Assembly (NCBI GenBank): GCA_023435645.1
Contig: JAEYRK010000082.1
Span: 1 to 64,000, forward strand
DNA: 64,000 nucleotides
DNA from: Bacillota bacterium
GTDB taxonomy: Bacteria > Bacillota > Clostridia > Lachnospirales > Lachnospiraceae
Direction: 5' to 3'
This document shows, piece after piece, positions 54,646 through 63,863 of the stretch. The notes beneath the pieces were generated by a model. The model worked only from the letters and a program-made list of their open reading frames with translations. It did no database searches and was not told the DNA's origin. Position 1 is the first letter of the stretch; each line of letters starts with the position of its first letter. Made by a program: the position numbers and the translations under genes.

Positions 54646-55533
54646 ATGATTATTGCAGATTGTCATGTTCATTCTGACTTTTCCAGTGATGGTCTGGCTT
54701 CAATGGAGCAAATGATTGAGAAAGCCATTCAACTGGGTTTGAAAAAATTATGTTTTACAGATCATATGGATTATGATTATCCTCAGGTAGGCAATTACAG
54801 CTTTGTATTTGATATGGAGGATTATCAAAGAAAGCTTCAGGAACTAAAGGAAATCTACCGATCGAAGATTGAGCTATTGACCGGTATCGAGCTGGGTCTG
54901 CAGCCACAGATCACGGATCGTATGAAAGCTCTGATCAGAAATTATCCCTTTGATTTTGTCATCGGCTCCACCCATGTGCTGGACCATATAGATCCCTATT
55001 ATCCGGAATTCTGGGAGGGCATCTCGGAGGAGGAGGGTATCTACCGATATTTCCAGGCGATTATTGATAACTGTAAGCTATTTGGGGATTTCCATGTATG
55101 CGGACATATTGATTATATTGTACGCTATATTCCAACAGCTGTTGCATGCAAGCAGGACCTCAGAGCCGATATAACCCTACCGGGGATCAGATTCCGCAAA
55201 GAGGATGCAAATGCAAAAATATATTCCGTATACAGCTATGAGAAATACGCCGGCCTTCTGGAGGAGGTGCTGAGGACGCTCCTATCCCAGGGCAAGGGAA
55301 TTGAGGTAAACACCTCCGCATTGCGATATGGGCTCAGATATGCCCATCCCCGGATTGAGGTCCTGAAGCGTTACAGAGAGCTAGGTGGAGAGCTGATTAC
55401 CATTGGCTCCGATGCCCATAGCCCTGAGCAGCTCTGCTATGACTTTCCAAAGGTGGAGGAATTACTGAAGAGTCTGGGCTATCGTTATTATGCAACCTAT
55501 GTTCAGGGAAAACCCATCATGGAGAAGCTGTAG
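54646..55533 (+). CDS. PHP-family histidinol-phosphatase-like protein
   Basis: A 295-aa PHP-domain phosphoesterase. Metal-binding histidines are visible in DCHVHSDFSSDG, FTDHMDYDY, STHVLDH, CGHIDYIVRY and GSDAHSPEQL, in the order of the HisK/HisJ group. The insertion at about 165-200 is longer than usual. Histidinol phosphate hydrolysis is likely, but related PHP enzymes act on other phosphates, and no his gene lies nearby. The ATG follows GGGGTAACACAT. Confidence 0.88.
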   Translation: MIIADCHVHSDFSSDGLASMEQMIEKAIQLGLKKLCFTDHMDYDYPQVGNYSFVFDMEDYQRKLQELKEIYRSKIELLTGIELGLQPQITDRMKALIRNYPFDFVIGSTHVLDHIDPYYPEFWEGISEEEGIYRYFQAIIDNCKLFGDFHVCGHIDYIVRYIPTAVACKQDLRADITLPGIRFRKEDANAKIYSVYSYEKYAGLLEEVLRTLLSQGKGIEVNTSALRYGLRYAHPRIEVLKRYRELGGELITIGSDAHSPEQLCYDFPKVEELLKSLGYRYYATYVQGKPIMEKL

Positions 55534-55599
55534 CATTCCGTGACCTGCAGTTGATTGCCATCCTTTTTTAGAGCCTGCTCACAGACTTTCGCACAAATA

Positions 55600-55637
55600 A
55601 AAAGAGCGACGCTCAAGTTCGAACGTCAGCCCTTTTG
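55600..55637. terminator. Hairpin between convergent PHP and mnmA genes
   Basis: An imperfect AAAGAGCGACG/CGTCAGCCCTTTT stem with A- and T-runs at the ends, usable from both sides. Confidence 0.6.
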
Positions 55638-55659
55638 AATGCGATAGAATGCTTTCCTT

Positions 55660-56802
55660 TTATTTTCTGATAATGGTAGCTCCACCGACCACGTAATCCT
55701 CATGATAAAAAACAACAGCCTGTCCGGGTGTAATTGCCCGCTGTGGTTCCTCGAAGCTACATAGTACTTCATCCTGAGCGGTCTTGCGAATTGTACAGGG
55801 TGCTCCCTTATGGCTATATCGGATCTTTGCCGTAACCTTAAGCTCACCCAAAAGGTCATCCATCGCCATGAAATTCAGCCGGTTGGCGTATAGATGGTCT
55901 GAGAACACATCCTCTGATTTTCCGAGGACCACCTCATTGGTCTCCGGTCTAAGCTCCCGTACAAAGACCGGTTGTCCCATGGCAAGATTCAGTCCCTTTC
56001 TCTGTCCTACGGTGTAATGAGCCAGGCCCTGATGTCTGCCAAGGATATTACCCTTCGCATCAATAAAATTACCGGGAGTCAGGCCATAGGCCACCGAGCT
56101 GTTACCCATCATCTCCCGCGAGCCATGCTCCATTATACTGCGGTTTTCCTCGCTCTTAAGATACTCTGCTATGAAGCCGGCATAATCCTTATCCTGGACA
56201 AAACAAATCTCCTGGCTATCCGGTTTATTTGCTACCGGAAGACCCAGCTCATTTGCCAACTCTCTGATCTCGTCCTTGGTATAGGCTCCAACCGGCATTA
56301 GTGTATGCTCCAGCTGGAACTGGGTTAGGTTATATAAGGCGTAGGTCTGGTCCTTGGTATCTGTTACAGATTTCTTTATCACATATCTTCCATTGCTAAG
56401 TCTGGTAATTCCAGCATAATGTCCTGTGGCTACATAGTCAGCCCCGATACTTAAGGACCTCTGTAGCAGGGACTCCCACTTCACATAACGGTTGCAGGCG
56501 ATACAGGGATTTGGGGTTCTGGCCTGCAGGTATTCTGAAACGAAATAATCAATTACATTTTCCTTGAATTCCTGTTTAAAATTCATAACATAGTAAGGGA
56601 TATCTAATACCGAGGCTACTCTCCTGGCATCCTCTACTGCACTGAGTCCGCAGCAGCCCCCCTTTTCTTCCATAGAGCAGACCTCCTCATCCTGCCAGAT
56701 CTGCATCGTCACTCCGATGACCTCATAGCCCTGCTTTTTGAGAAGATAGGCTGCAACAGAGGAATCCACACCTCCGGACATCCCGACTACTACTTTCTTC
56801 AT
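55660..56802 (-). CDS. mnmA: tRNA-specific 2-thiouridylase
   Basis: Thiolates U34 of tRNA-Lys, -Glu and -Gln, using sulfur from a cysteine desulfurase. The 380-aa protein has the PP-loop GMSGGVDSSVAAYLL, the catalytic cysteines in TPNPCIACNRYVKW and SQEICFVQDKDY, and the C-terminal beta-barrel. The ATG at 56800-56802 after GGAGCTAGGA is preferred to a TTG four codons earlier. It is the last gene of iscR-iscS-iscU-mnmA, where IscS supplies its sulfur. Confidence 0.96.
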   Translation of the reverse strand: MKKVVVGMSGGVDSSVAAYLLKKQGYEVIGVTMQIWQDEEVCSMEEKGGCCGLSAVEDARRVASVLDIPYYVMNFKQEFKENVIDYFVSEYLQARTPNPCIACNRYVKWESLLQRSLSIGADYVATGHYAGITRLSNGRYVIKKSVTDTKDQTYALYNLTQFQLEHTLMPVGAYTKDEIRELANELGLPVANKPDSQEICFVQDKDYAGFIAEYLKSEENRSIMEHGSREMMGNSSVAYGLTPGNFIDAKGNILGRHQGLAHYTVGQRKGLNLAMGQPVFVRELRPETNEVVLGKSEDVFSDHLYANRLNFMAMDDLLGELKVTAKIRYSHKGAPCTIRKTAQDEVLCSFEEPQRAITPGQAVVFYHEDYVVGGATIIRK

Positions 56803-56917
56803 TCCTAGCTCCAATCTATTTTTCTTTTATCTATTGGGTTTATACAGCTTATTATACTAGACAGTATAAACTCAAAGGGTTTATATGAACTAATTAAATG
56901 TGAATGTATGGAGTAGA

Positions 56918-57355
56918 TTAATACTCTATCTTCTCTTCCTCTTCTGCAATATCTGATTTCGGCTTCTCCAAGCCTTCAATCTGAATGCCCTTTTTCTCAG
57001 CATAATCCCATAGAGCTGCATGGATGGCTTCCTCTGCAAGCAATGAGCAGTGGACCTTCACAGGAGGAAGACCGTCCAAAGCTTCCATCACCGCTTTATT
57101 TGTAACCTGTAGGGCTTCCTGAACTGTCTTTCCCTTCACCAATTCAGTAGCCATACTACTGGTTGCAACAGCCGCACCGCAGCCAAAGGTCTTAAATTTA
57201 ACTTCCTGGATAATGCCGCTATCATCAATATCCAGATACATTCTCATAATATCTCCGCACTTAGCATTTCCTACGGTACCGACTCCGCTGGCATTTTCTA
57301 TCTCACCTACATTTCTGGGATTAGTAAAATGATCCATCACTTTCTGTGTATACAT
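56918..57355 (-). CDS. iscU: Iron-sulfur cluster scaffold protein IscU
   Basis: A 145-aa scaffold on which Fe-S clusters are built. The three cluster cysteines lie in GNAKCGDIM, FGCGAAVA and VHCSLLAEEAI. The acidic C-terminal tail (SDIAEEEEKIEY) is common in clostridia. The ATG at 57353-57355 is better placed to GGAGG than one two codons earlier. Confidence 0.96.
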   Translation of the reverse strand: MYTQKVMDHFTNPRNVGEIENASGVGTVGNAKCGDIMRMYLDIDDSGIIQEVKFKTFGCGAAVATSSMATELVKGKTVQEALQVTNKAVMEALDGLPPVKVHCSLLAEEAIHAALWDYAEKKGIQIEGLEKPKSDIAEEEEKIEY

Positions 57356-57432
57356 ATACATTCCTCCATTATCACTTTATCCTGTTGGTTTCCTCATTCC
57401 ACCGGGACAGTTATACAATCTCCGATCCTCTT

Positions 57433-58611
57433 CTATCTCTTCCTTATGAAATCCTCATATAGCGGGGACATTTTTCTTAGCTTATCAACGATCTCTTTAA
57501 TTCTGTCAACGGTATAGTCCATCTCTTCCTTTGTATTATCCTCACTTAAGGTGAGCCTTAAGGAGCCATGGGCTATCTCATGGGGAAGACCGATTGCAAG
57601 TAATACATGAGAAGGATCAAGGGAGCCTGAGGTGCAGGCAGAACCACTGGATGCACAGATATGATTCATATCCAGCATAATCAGGAGTGATTCACCCTCA
57701 ATGAACTGAAAGCTGAAATTCACATTGTTGGGAAGTCTTCTCGTCCGATCCCCATTCAAACGTACGTAGGGCACCTCTACCAGAATTCTTTTGATCAGAT
57801 AATTCCTAAGCTCGGTTTCCTTCTCTGTTCTCTCCTTTAGGGTTGCCATTGCGATCTCTACGGCCTTCCCGAAGCCTACGACACCGGGAACATTCTCCGT
57901 GCCTGCTCTTCTCTGGCGCTCCTGTCCACCTCCGTGAAGCAGGGAGCGGATCTTTACCCCTTTTCTGATATATAGGAAGCCAATTCCCTTCGGACCGTGC
58001 AACTTATGGGCACTGGCGCTTAGCATATCGATATTCATAGCATTGACATCGATTTCAACCTGACCAAAGGCCTGAACCGCATCCGTATGAAACAAAATGT
58101 TATACTTCTTTGCAATGGCTCCGATTTCTTTGATCGGTTGAATTGTTCCAATCTCATTGTTTGCAAACATAACAGAGATCAGAATGGTAGTTGGACGGAT
58201 TGCTTTCTCCAACTGATCTATCTTAATAATTCCTGCCTCATCCACATCCACATAGGTTACTTCAAACCCATGCTTCTCAAGATACTCACAGGTATGAAGT
58301 ATCGCATGGTGCTCAATCCTTGAAGTAATGATATGATTACCTTTTCCGGCGTAAGCCTCCGCAGTCGCCTTTAAGGCCCAGTTATCCGATTCCGTTCCGC
58401 CTGCGGTAAAATAGATCTCCGTAATATCGGAACCCAGTGCTTTTGCTATGGTTCCCCTTGCATCATCTACAGCCTTCTTATTCTGAGAAGCAAATTCGTA
58501 AACACTGGATGGATTACCATACATATCACTAAAATACGGCAGCATCGCTTCTACAACTTCCGGTCTGGTCCTTGTAGTTGCCGCATTATCAAGGTATATT
58601 TTCTTTTCCAT
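57433..58611 (-). CDS. iscS: Cysteine desulfurase IscS/NifS
   Basis: A 392-aa PLP enzyme that takes sulfur from cysteine. The PLP lysine lies in SASAHKLHGPKGIGF, and the mobile sulfur-accepting cysteine in SSGSACTSGSLDPSHVL. It is the second gene of the operon and likely supplies both IscU and MnmA. The ATG follows TTAGGAGATGACAAC. Confidence 0.96.
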   Translation of the reverse strand: MEKKIYLDNAATTRTRPEVVEAMLPYFSDMYGNPSSVYEFASQNKKAVDDARGTIAKALGSDITEIYFTAGGTESDNWALKATAEAYAGKGNHIITSRIEHHAILHTCEYLEKHGFEVTYVDVDEAGIIKIDQLEKAIRPTTILISVMFANNEIGTIQPIKEIGAIAKKYNILFHTDAVQAFGQVEIDVNAMNIDMLSASAHKLHGPKGIGFLYIRKGVKIRSLLHGGGQERQRRAGTENVPGVVGFGKAVEIAMATLKERTEKETELRNYLIKRILVEVPYVRLNGDRTRRLPNNVNFSFQFIEGESLLIMLDMNHICASSGSACTSGSLDPSHVLLAIGLPHEIAHGSLRLTLSEDNTKEEMDYTVDRIKEIVDKLRKMSPLYEDFIRKR

Positions 58612-58635
58612 GTTGTCATCTCCTAATCAAACGTA

Positions 58636-59112
58636 TTATTTACCGCAAGTATGCTTCGTCCGGCTCCCATTCATGGTACCTTCTTCAGCTTGAACTCTTT
58701 TACTCTCTGCTACCAGTTCGGAAAGCATTATTCCATCCACAGCGTCATTTATACTATCACTAATACGCTTCCAAACATATTTTGTTACACAGGAATCCGA
58801 TATGTGACAAGGACTGTCACCCTTGTTTACCTCAGAGCAATCCACAGGATTTAAATCTCCCTCCAATGCCCGGAGTATCTCACCAATAGAAATTTCTTCC
58901 GCTGGCTTCGCCAATAGATATCCACCCTGTGCACCGCGAATACCGTTCACAATGCCGGATTTCTTCAGCTTAGCAATCAGCTGCTCCAGATAGTTTATTG
59001 ATATTCCCTGCCGTTCAGCAATCTGGCTCAAGGCAACCGCTTCATCCTCTGTATGGACTGCCAAATCAAGCACCGCACGAAGACCATATCTGCCTTTGGT
59101 AGATAGCTTCAT
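58636..59112 (-). CDS. iscR: Rrf2-family regulator IscR
   Basis: A 158-aa winged-helix regulator (STKGRYGLRAVLDLAVH, recognition helix ISINYLEQLIAKLKKSG) with three cysteines for a [2Fe-2S] cluster spaced C-x11-C-x5-C (DCSEVNKGDSPCHISDSC). It should sense Fe-S status and repress its own operon. The ATG at 59110-59112 has GGAAGG upstream; GTG three codons earlier is less likely. The cysteine-containing tail (KHTCGK) holds a fourth Cys. Confidence 0.94.
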   Translation of the reverse strand: MKLSTKGRYGLRAVLDLAVHTEDEAVALSQIAERQGISINYLEQLIAKLKKSGIVNGIRGAQGGYLLAKPAEEISIGEILRALEGDLNPVDCSEVNKGDSPCHISDSCVTKYVWKRISDSINDAVDGIMLSELVAESKRVQAEEGTMNGSRTKHTCGK

Positions 59113-59130
59113 TCCTTTCACCTTCCATCT

Positions 59131-59158
59131 ATTCCTACTAATTTAATTCCTATTAAAT
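59131..59158. promoter_or_regulatory. Candidate IscR direct repeats
   Basis: Two copies of ATTCCTAYTAAWT, 15 bp apart (59131 and 59146), right upstream of iscR. The second also forms an imperfect ATTCC/GGTAT dyad with 59164-59168. These are candidate binding sites for the Rrf2 protein; the regulator link is inference. Confidence 0.4.
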
Positions 59159-59241
59159 CACTTGGTATTTAATATAGCACTCAGCCCTTTTATTGTCAAC
59201 GGGTTAAGGCGAATTTTTCAATATTTTTCTTTGAAACATTG

Positions 59242-59523
59242 TTATTCAAGGACCCATCTACAGCTGCTTATATCAAAGCATAGGGTTATGTCATTCCTGA
59301 GACCGTGAGCATCAAAGGCACAATAAAATATCTTGACCATGTACTTGTCCTTGATGGCACGGATGGCGGAAACCCTGTACTGAAAGAGCTCCCTGTTATC
59401 ATCCTCGATGCAGAAGGATCTGGGAATAAATTCACCCAGGGTATTAAAGGCGGCTCTGACAGCCACAGGATGGCCGGATGGATGTTTGATGGTTGGTTTA
59501 TGTTCGTTTTTTAGAAATGGCAT
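59242..59523 (-). CDS. Hypothetical 93-aa protein
   Basis: A small, soluble protein, probably beta-rich (RVSAIRAIKDKYMVKIFYCAFDAHGLRNDITLCFD). The ATG follows AAGGAGACCTACTTT. There is no membrane segment or metal motif. The stop is 129 bp from the start of iscR, and the gene is in the same orientation. I do not recognise the family. Confidence 0.6.
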   Translation of the reverse strand: MPFLKNEHKPTIKHPSGHPVAVRAAFNTLGEFIPRSFCIEDDNRELFQYRVSAIRAIKDKYMVKIFYCAFDAHGLRNDITLCFDISSCRWVLE

Positions 59524-59659
59524 AAAGTAGGTCTCCTTCCTCGTTAGTAAAACTATTAAAGCATACGGACCGGACAGGGAATGTCCATACCCAACTCCAT
59601 AACATAAGTTCCAATTCTTTCAAATATATTTAAGAAAGGACTTGTGAGGGTGTACAATA

Positions 59660-61237
59660 ATGAGTGGGAAAGGAATTTCAGCAGGTGCCGTCCGGCATCC
59701 GGGCAGACGGAATCTATTAAAGGGGACGATTATCCTTACTCTGGCGGGCTTTATAACCAGAGTCATCGGCTTTTTTTATAAAATATTTTTATCCAAAACG
59801 ATCGGAGCAGAATGGTTGGGTATCTATCAGCTGGTATTTCCCGTCTATGGAATCTGCTTTACTGTCTATGCCACCGGAATTCAAACCTCGATCTCAAGAT
59901 TGGTGGCAGCTGAGATGGGGAAGCGTAATCCAAAGAATGCTTATATGATTCTAAAAATAGGACTATTGCTGTCCGTTTCTCTGGCTTTGATCCTATCCCT
60001 ATTGGTATACCGATTTTCTGACCTGATCGCCTACCGTTTCCTCCTTGAAGAAAGAAGCGGACCATCCCTTCGGATCCTTGCTCTGGTCTTTCCCTTTTGC
60101 GGTGTTACCTCCTGTATCAACGGCTATTACTACGGCCTCAAGAAGGCCGCTGTGCCTGCTTCCACTCAGCTACTGGAACAGATGATCCGTGTACTCGGGG
60201 TTTATTTGATCGCCATTTATGCGGGGGGCGGTGAACTAAAGGTAACCTGTGAAATTGCTGTAGCCGGACTTGTGGTCGGTGAGATTTGCTCCAGCTTATA
60301 TAATCTCATCTCAATCTTTATTACCAAATCCCCTGCCTCTCTACTTCTGCAGGGTCCGGATCCAAATGCACAGCCCTCTCCAAAAAATACAATTACAAAG
60401 AACATATTGGGCTTCTCTATCCCCTTAAGTGCCAACCGTCTGTTCATTAATATCCTCCATAGCCTGGAGGCTGTATTAATCCCTGCCATGCTGAAGCGGT
60501 CCGGACTGAGTACGACAGAGGCTCTGAGTACCTTTGGCATCCTTACCGGTATGTCCCTGCCCTTCATTATGTTTCCGACGGCTGTGATCAATGCTCTGGC
60601 TGTGCTTCTACTCCCTACGGTTTCTGAGGCCCAGGCAGTAAATAATAATAAGCTGATCGGTAAAACCACAGCCATTTCTATCAAATACAGTCTTATCATA
60701 GGGATTATCAGTACGGGCATTTTCATTGTCTTTGGAAGGGAGCTGGGAAATGCAATCTTTCATAATGGGCCGGCAGGGTCCTACCTGATGATTCTCGCCT
60801 GGATCTGTCCATTGATCTACCTTACAACAACCCTGGGGAGCATCATTAACGGTCTGGGCAAGGCCCATGTTACCTTCATCAATTCTGTCGTCGGATCCCT
60901 AAGCAAGATCCTGCTGATTGTAATACTAATTCCTAAGCTTGGAATCAATGGATATCTGACTGCCCTGCTGTTCGGGCAGCTGATCATCACTTCCCTGGAT
61001 ACCCTGTCCGTTATGCGTTATACTCATTTCCCCTTCAATGCCGTGGACAGCATCCTAAAGCCCGGCCTGATCGTAGCTTTGGCAGGCTTTTTGTTAAAAA
61101 AGGTATTGGAATATGCACAAAAAATAACGCATATCAATCAGGCAATTATGATCCTATCCTTTTGCCTGTTGTTCTGCGTTATCTGTATTGGTCTGTTTAT
61201 TATCACACACACGATATCCCGTAAGGATTTTAAATAG
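59660..61237 (+). CDS. spoVB: Polysaccharide flippase, SpoVB family
   Basis: A 525-aa membrane protein of the MATE/MOP superfamily with about 14 hydrophobic segments. The N-terminal pattern LAGFITRVIGFFYKIFLSKTIGAEWLGIYQLVFPVYG is the SpoVB/MurJ-like family signature. SpoVB takes part in spore cortex synthesis; other members export lipid-linked precursors, so the exact substrate is open. The ATG follows GAGGGTGTACAATA. Its stop overlaps that of the convergent GGDEF gene by 8 bp. Confidence 0.85.
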   Translation: MSGKGISAGAVRHPGRRNLLKGTIILTLAGFITRVIGFFYKIFLSKTIGAEWLGIYQLVFPVYGICFTVYATGIQTSISRLVAAEMGKRNPKNAYMILKIGLLLSVSLALILSLLVYRFSDLIAYRFLLEERSGPSLRILALVFPFCGVTSCINGYYYGLKKAAVPASTQLLEQMIRVLGVYLIAIYAGGGELKVTCEIAVAGLVVGEICSSLYNLISIFITKSPASLLLQGPDPNAQPSPKNTITKNILGFSIPLSANRLFINILHSLEAVLIPAMLKRSGLSTTEALSTFGILTGMSLPFIMFPTAVINALAVLLLPTVSEAQAVNNNKLIGKTTAISIKYSLIIGIISTGIFIVFGRELGNAIFHNGPAGSYLMILAWICPLIYLTTTLGSIINGLGKAHVTFINSVVGSLSKILLIVILIPKLGINGYLTALLFGQLIITSLDTLSVMRYTHFPFNAVDSILKPGLIVALAGFLLKKVLEYAQKITHINQAIMILSFCLLFCVICIGLFIITHTISRKDFK

Positions 61238-62633
61238 CTGAATGATAGAGGAGGTAATTATTCTTCCCCTGCTCCTTAACCCGGTAAAGGGCCTTGTCCG
61301 CACACTGAATGAGTTGTTCATAATGAAGTCCGTCCTCAGGATAGGTAGCAATTCCAATACTTCCTGAGATGGGGATTTCTAATCCATTATCAAAATAGAC
61401 TGTATCCAGAGCCTTCACCAGGGTTTCTGCCTTGTGAAGAATATCCTCCATACTGTTTACTCCACCAGAAAATACAACAAATTCATCACCGCCGATGCGG
61501 CCAATGATCTCACCCTCAGAAAAAATACTCTTAATACGTCCGATCACATAAATGAGAACCTTATCCCCTAACAGGTGTCCGTAATTGTCATTCACCTTCT
61601 TGAAATCATCGAAATCAATAAACATTAGGATATGCTTGTCATTTTTGTTACCGACGATATACTTATCAATCTTTTTGATCGTAACTTCCTTATTATATAC
61701 TCCGGTCAGGGGATCCCTGGTCGCCTTGTACTCTAAGGCCTCCAGCTCCCGTTTCTGGGAATCCACATTTACAACCTTACCAATGACCCTGATCGGATGC
61801 TTTTCATCATCATAAATTGTCTTTCCCATGAACTGGCACCAGATGTATTCATTCATACGGTCCTTCATCCTGAATTCTGCTTCAATCATCTTTTTACCCT
61901 CTGCCAAATCCCGGCAGAATTCCAGATGGATGCCCCAGTCGTCCGGATGTATCAGATCCCGTCTTTGCTCACAGTTCTTATGGAATAAAGGCTGAATGGA
62001 ATTTCTGCCGAACAGCTCCTTATATTTCTCTGTATAGATCATCTCATCCGCTTTGACCAGATATTCAAACAGTACATCCTTCGAAAGCTCAGAAGCAATC
62101 TTATACCGCTCCCCTTCCAGAAGAAGCATTTCCTGCATTTTCTTCTGCTCGGAGATATCGACAAAAACAGCAGAGATCGTGTGCTTCCCATCCCTACCCT
62201 GAGTACTGTTGCCATTAATTAATGCATGCAGCAGCTGTCCGGATTTTGTCAACATCCTGACCTCCATATTGATGGAGCTACTCCCCAGCTGATCCATCAT
62301 TCCTGAATAGAACTCGTTCTCCACAGGACTGATAAAATCCAGTACACTTGTTTTATTCCCTTCCTTTACCTCATTTTTGCTGTATCCGAGCAGCTCATAA
62401 AACCCTTTGCTCGCATACAGAATCCTGCATTGATCCTCTATGATAAAATGAACAAGCCCCGCCCGGATACTGTTGGTTATCTTATTCAATTCCAGAGCCG
62501 CTTTCGTTACTCTCTTTTCGTGTTCCAGCTTTATAAATATATGTACCACCATAAATATGATACATATACATACAACAACTACGAAAATCAAAAAAATCGT
62601 AGGCTCACTCTGCAGGTATTCCATCAATTTCAT
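61230..62633 (-). CDS. PAS-GGDEF diguanylate cyclase
   Basis: A 467-aa protein: one N-terminal membrane segment (about 13-34), two PAS domains (about 45-160 and 175-295; DISEQKKMQ and DSQKREL linkers) and a C-terminal GGDEF domain (RDPLTGVYNKE, then RIGGDEFVVF). The active-site GGDEF is intact, so it should make cyclic di-GMP; no inhibitory RxxD is seen five residues before it. There is no EAL domain. The signal sensed by the PAS domains is unknown. Confidence 0.95.
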   Translation of the reverse strand: MKLMEYLQSEPTIFLIFVVVVCICIIFMVVHIFIKLEHEKRVTKAALELNKITNSIRAGLVHFIIEDQCRILYASKGFYELLGYSKNEVKEGNKTSVLDFISPVENEFYSGMMDQLGSSSINMEVRMLTKSGQLLHALINGNSTQGRDGKHTISAVFVDISEQKKMQEMLLLEGERYKIASELSKDVLFEYLVKADEMIYTEKYKELFGRNSIQPLFHKNCEQRRDLIHPDDWGIHLEFCRDLAEGKKMIEAEFRMKDRMNEYIWCQFMGKTIYDDEKHPIRVIGKVVNVDSQKRELEALEYKATRDPLTGVYNKEVTIKKIDKYIVGNKNDKHILMFIDFDDFKKVNDNYGHLLGDKVLIYVIGRIKSIFSEGEIIGRIGGDEFVVFSGGVNSMEDILHKAETLVKALDTVYFDNGLEIPISGSIGIATYPEDGLHYEQLIQCADKALYRVKEQGKNNYLLYHSAI

Positions 62634-62687
62634 AATACAACCCCCCTCCGGAGTATTATTATTGACTGTAATTCATAAGGGGTACCC

Positions 62688-62789
62688 TTAATTTACCCCT
62701 ATGAAAGCAATATCCAACGTATTCTCGAGTTTATTCAATTCATCCTGTGTAAGACTATCAATCATTCTTGTATCGATATCCATAATCAT
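62688..62789 (-). CDS. Possible 33-aa small protein downstream of metA
   Basis: An open frame of 33 codons in the metA-GGDEF spacer. The sequence (MIMDIDTRMIDSLTQDELN at the N-terminus) looks protein-like and amphipathic, but no good ribosome site is near, and the frame has no homologue that I know. It could be a small gene, a remnant or chance. Confidence 0.25.
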   Translation of the reverse strand: MIMDIDTRMIDSLTQDELNKLENTLDIAFIGVN

Positions 62790-62832
62790 TGATAGTGTAT
62801 TATGTCCTTCGTTCGGCGTTGTTGTTTTTGCT

Positions 62833-63741
62833 TTATTCCAAAATATATGGCGTGATCTGATATACGTAATAATTCAACCAATTGGTATACATGGCATTGG
62901 CATGGGCTCGCCATACCAGATTTGGTCTTTGATTCGGTTGGTCTGACGGGTAGTAATGTTTCGGAAGTTCTATCTCCAGACCCTTATCGATGTCCCGTTT
63001 ATATTCCTTATCCAGAGATATTCTGTCATACTCCGGATGTCCCTGGACAAAGATCTGCTTCCCATCCTGTGCCATTACGATGAATACACCTGCTTCCTCT
63101 GATTCTGCAAGTATCACCAGGTCCTCATGCTCCAGTATGCTTTCCCTTGTTATGGTGGTATACCTGGAATGCGGTGCATAGAAGATGTCATCAAAGCCCC
63201 GGACAAACGGTACCCTACGGTTCATGACTCTGTGCTCGAAAATACCGAATAACTTCTGATCCATAGTCATCTTCTGAACCCCATAATGATAATAAAGACC
63301 GGCTTGGGCTCCCCAACAGATATGTAGCGTTGAAGTAACATTGGTCTTGGACCATTCCATAATGCTTACAAGCTCATCCCAATAGGTTACCTCTTCAAAT
63401 TCCATCAATTCTACCGGTGCACCGGTAATGATTAAACCATCAAATTTACGATTTCTCACATCATTAAAGGTAAGATAGAACTGATTCAGGTGACTGGTAG
63501 GTGTATGCTTACCGATATAGGTACCTGTGGTAAGGAAGGTGATATCCACCTGCAAGGGAGTGTTTGAAAGGCTCCGTAACAGGTGTACCTCCGTCTCCTC
63601 CTTCTCCGGCATCAGATTTAAAATTGCAATCTGAAGGGGACGGATGTCCTGGTGCATTGCCCTAGTTTCATCCATTATGAATATATTCTCATCTTCCAAT
63701 ATTTTTTTAGCAGGTAAATCACTGTGTACTTTAATCGGCAT
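62833..63741 (-). CDS. metA: Homoserine O-acetyltransferase (MetA family)
   Basis: Activates homoserine for methionine synthesis. The 302-aa protein has the catalytic Cys142 (HICWGAQAG), His (FVQGHPEYDR) and the Glu-His pair of the MetA family. Position 111 is Glu (GAPVELMEF). In this family Glu111 favours acetyl-CoA and Gly111 succinyl-CoA, so acetylation is predicted despite the common name homoserine O-succinyltransferase. The ATG at 63739-63741 follows GGTGATGATTG. No SAM riboswitch is visible upstream; the 63742-63863 spacer is AT-rich. Confidence 0.94.
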   Translation of the reverse strand: MPIKVHSDLPAKKILEDENIFIMDETRAMHQDIRPLQIAILNLMPEKEETEVHLLRSLSNTPLQVDITFLTTGTYIGKHTPTSHLNQFYLTFNDVRNRKFDGLIITGAPVELMEFEEVTYWDELVSIMEWSKTNVTSTLHICWGAQAGLYYHYGVQKMTMDQKLFGIFEHRVMNRRVPFVRGFDDIFYAPHSRYTTITRESILEHEDLVILAESEEAGVFIVMAQDGKQIFVQGHPEYDRISLDKEYKRDIDKGLEIELPKHYYPSDQPNQRPNLVWRAHANAMYTNWLNYYVYQITPYILE

Positions 63742-63863
63742 CAATCATCACCATCTTTTATTTTTTTCATACAAAGCTAATCATAACATGGATAAATTAA
63801 TAAATCAACAAAATTTCTGGGAGCCACCTATAAATATCCGTATATTTTTCGCATTTTGTTACA

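Noticed and set aside
63742..63863. SAM riboswitch in front of metA
   Set aside because: The spacer is short and AT-rich, without the conserved helices or a terminator.
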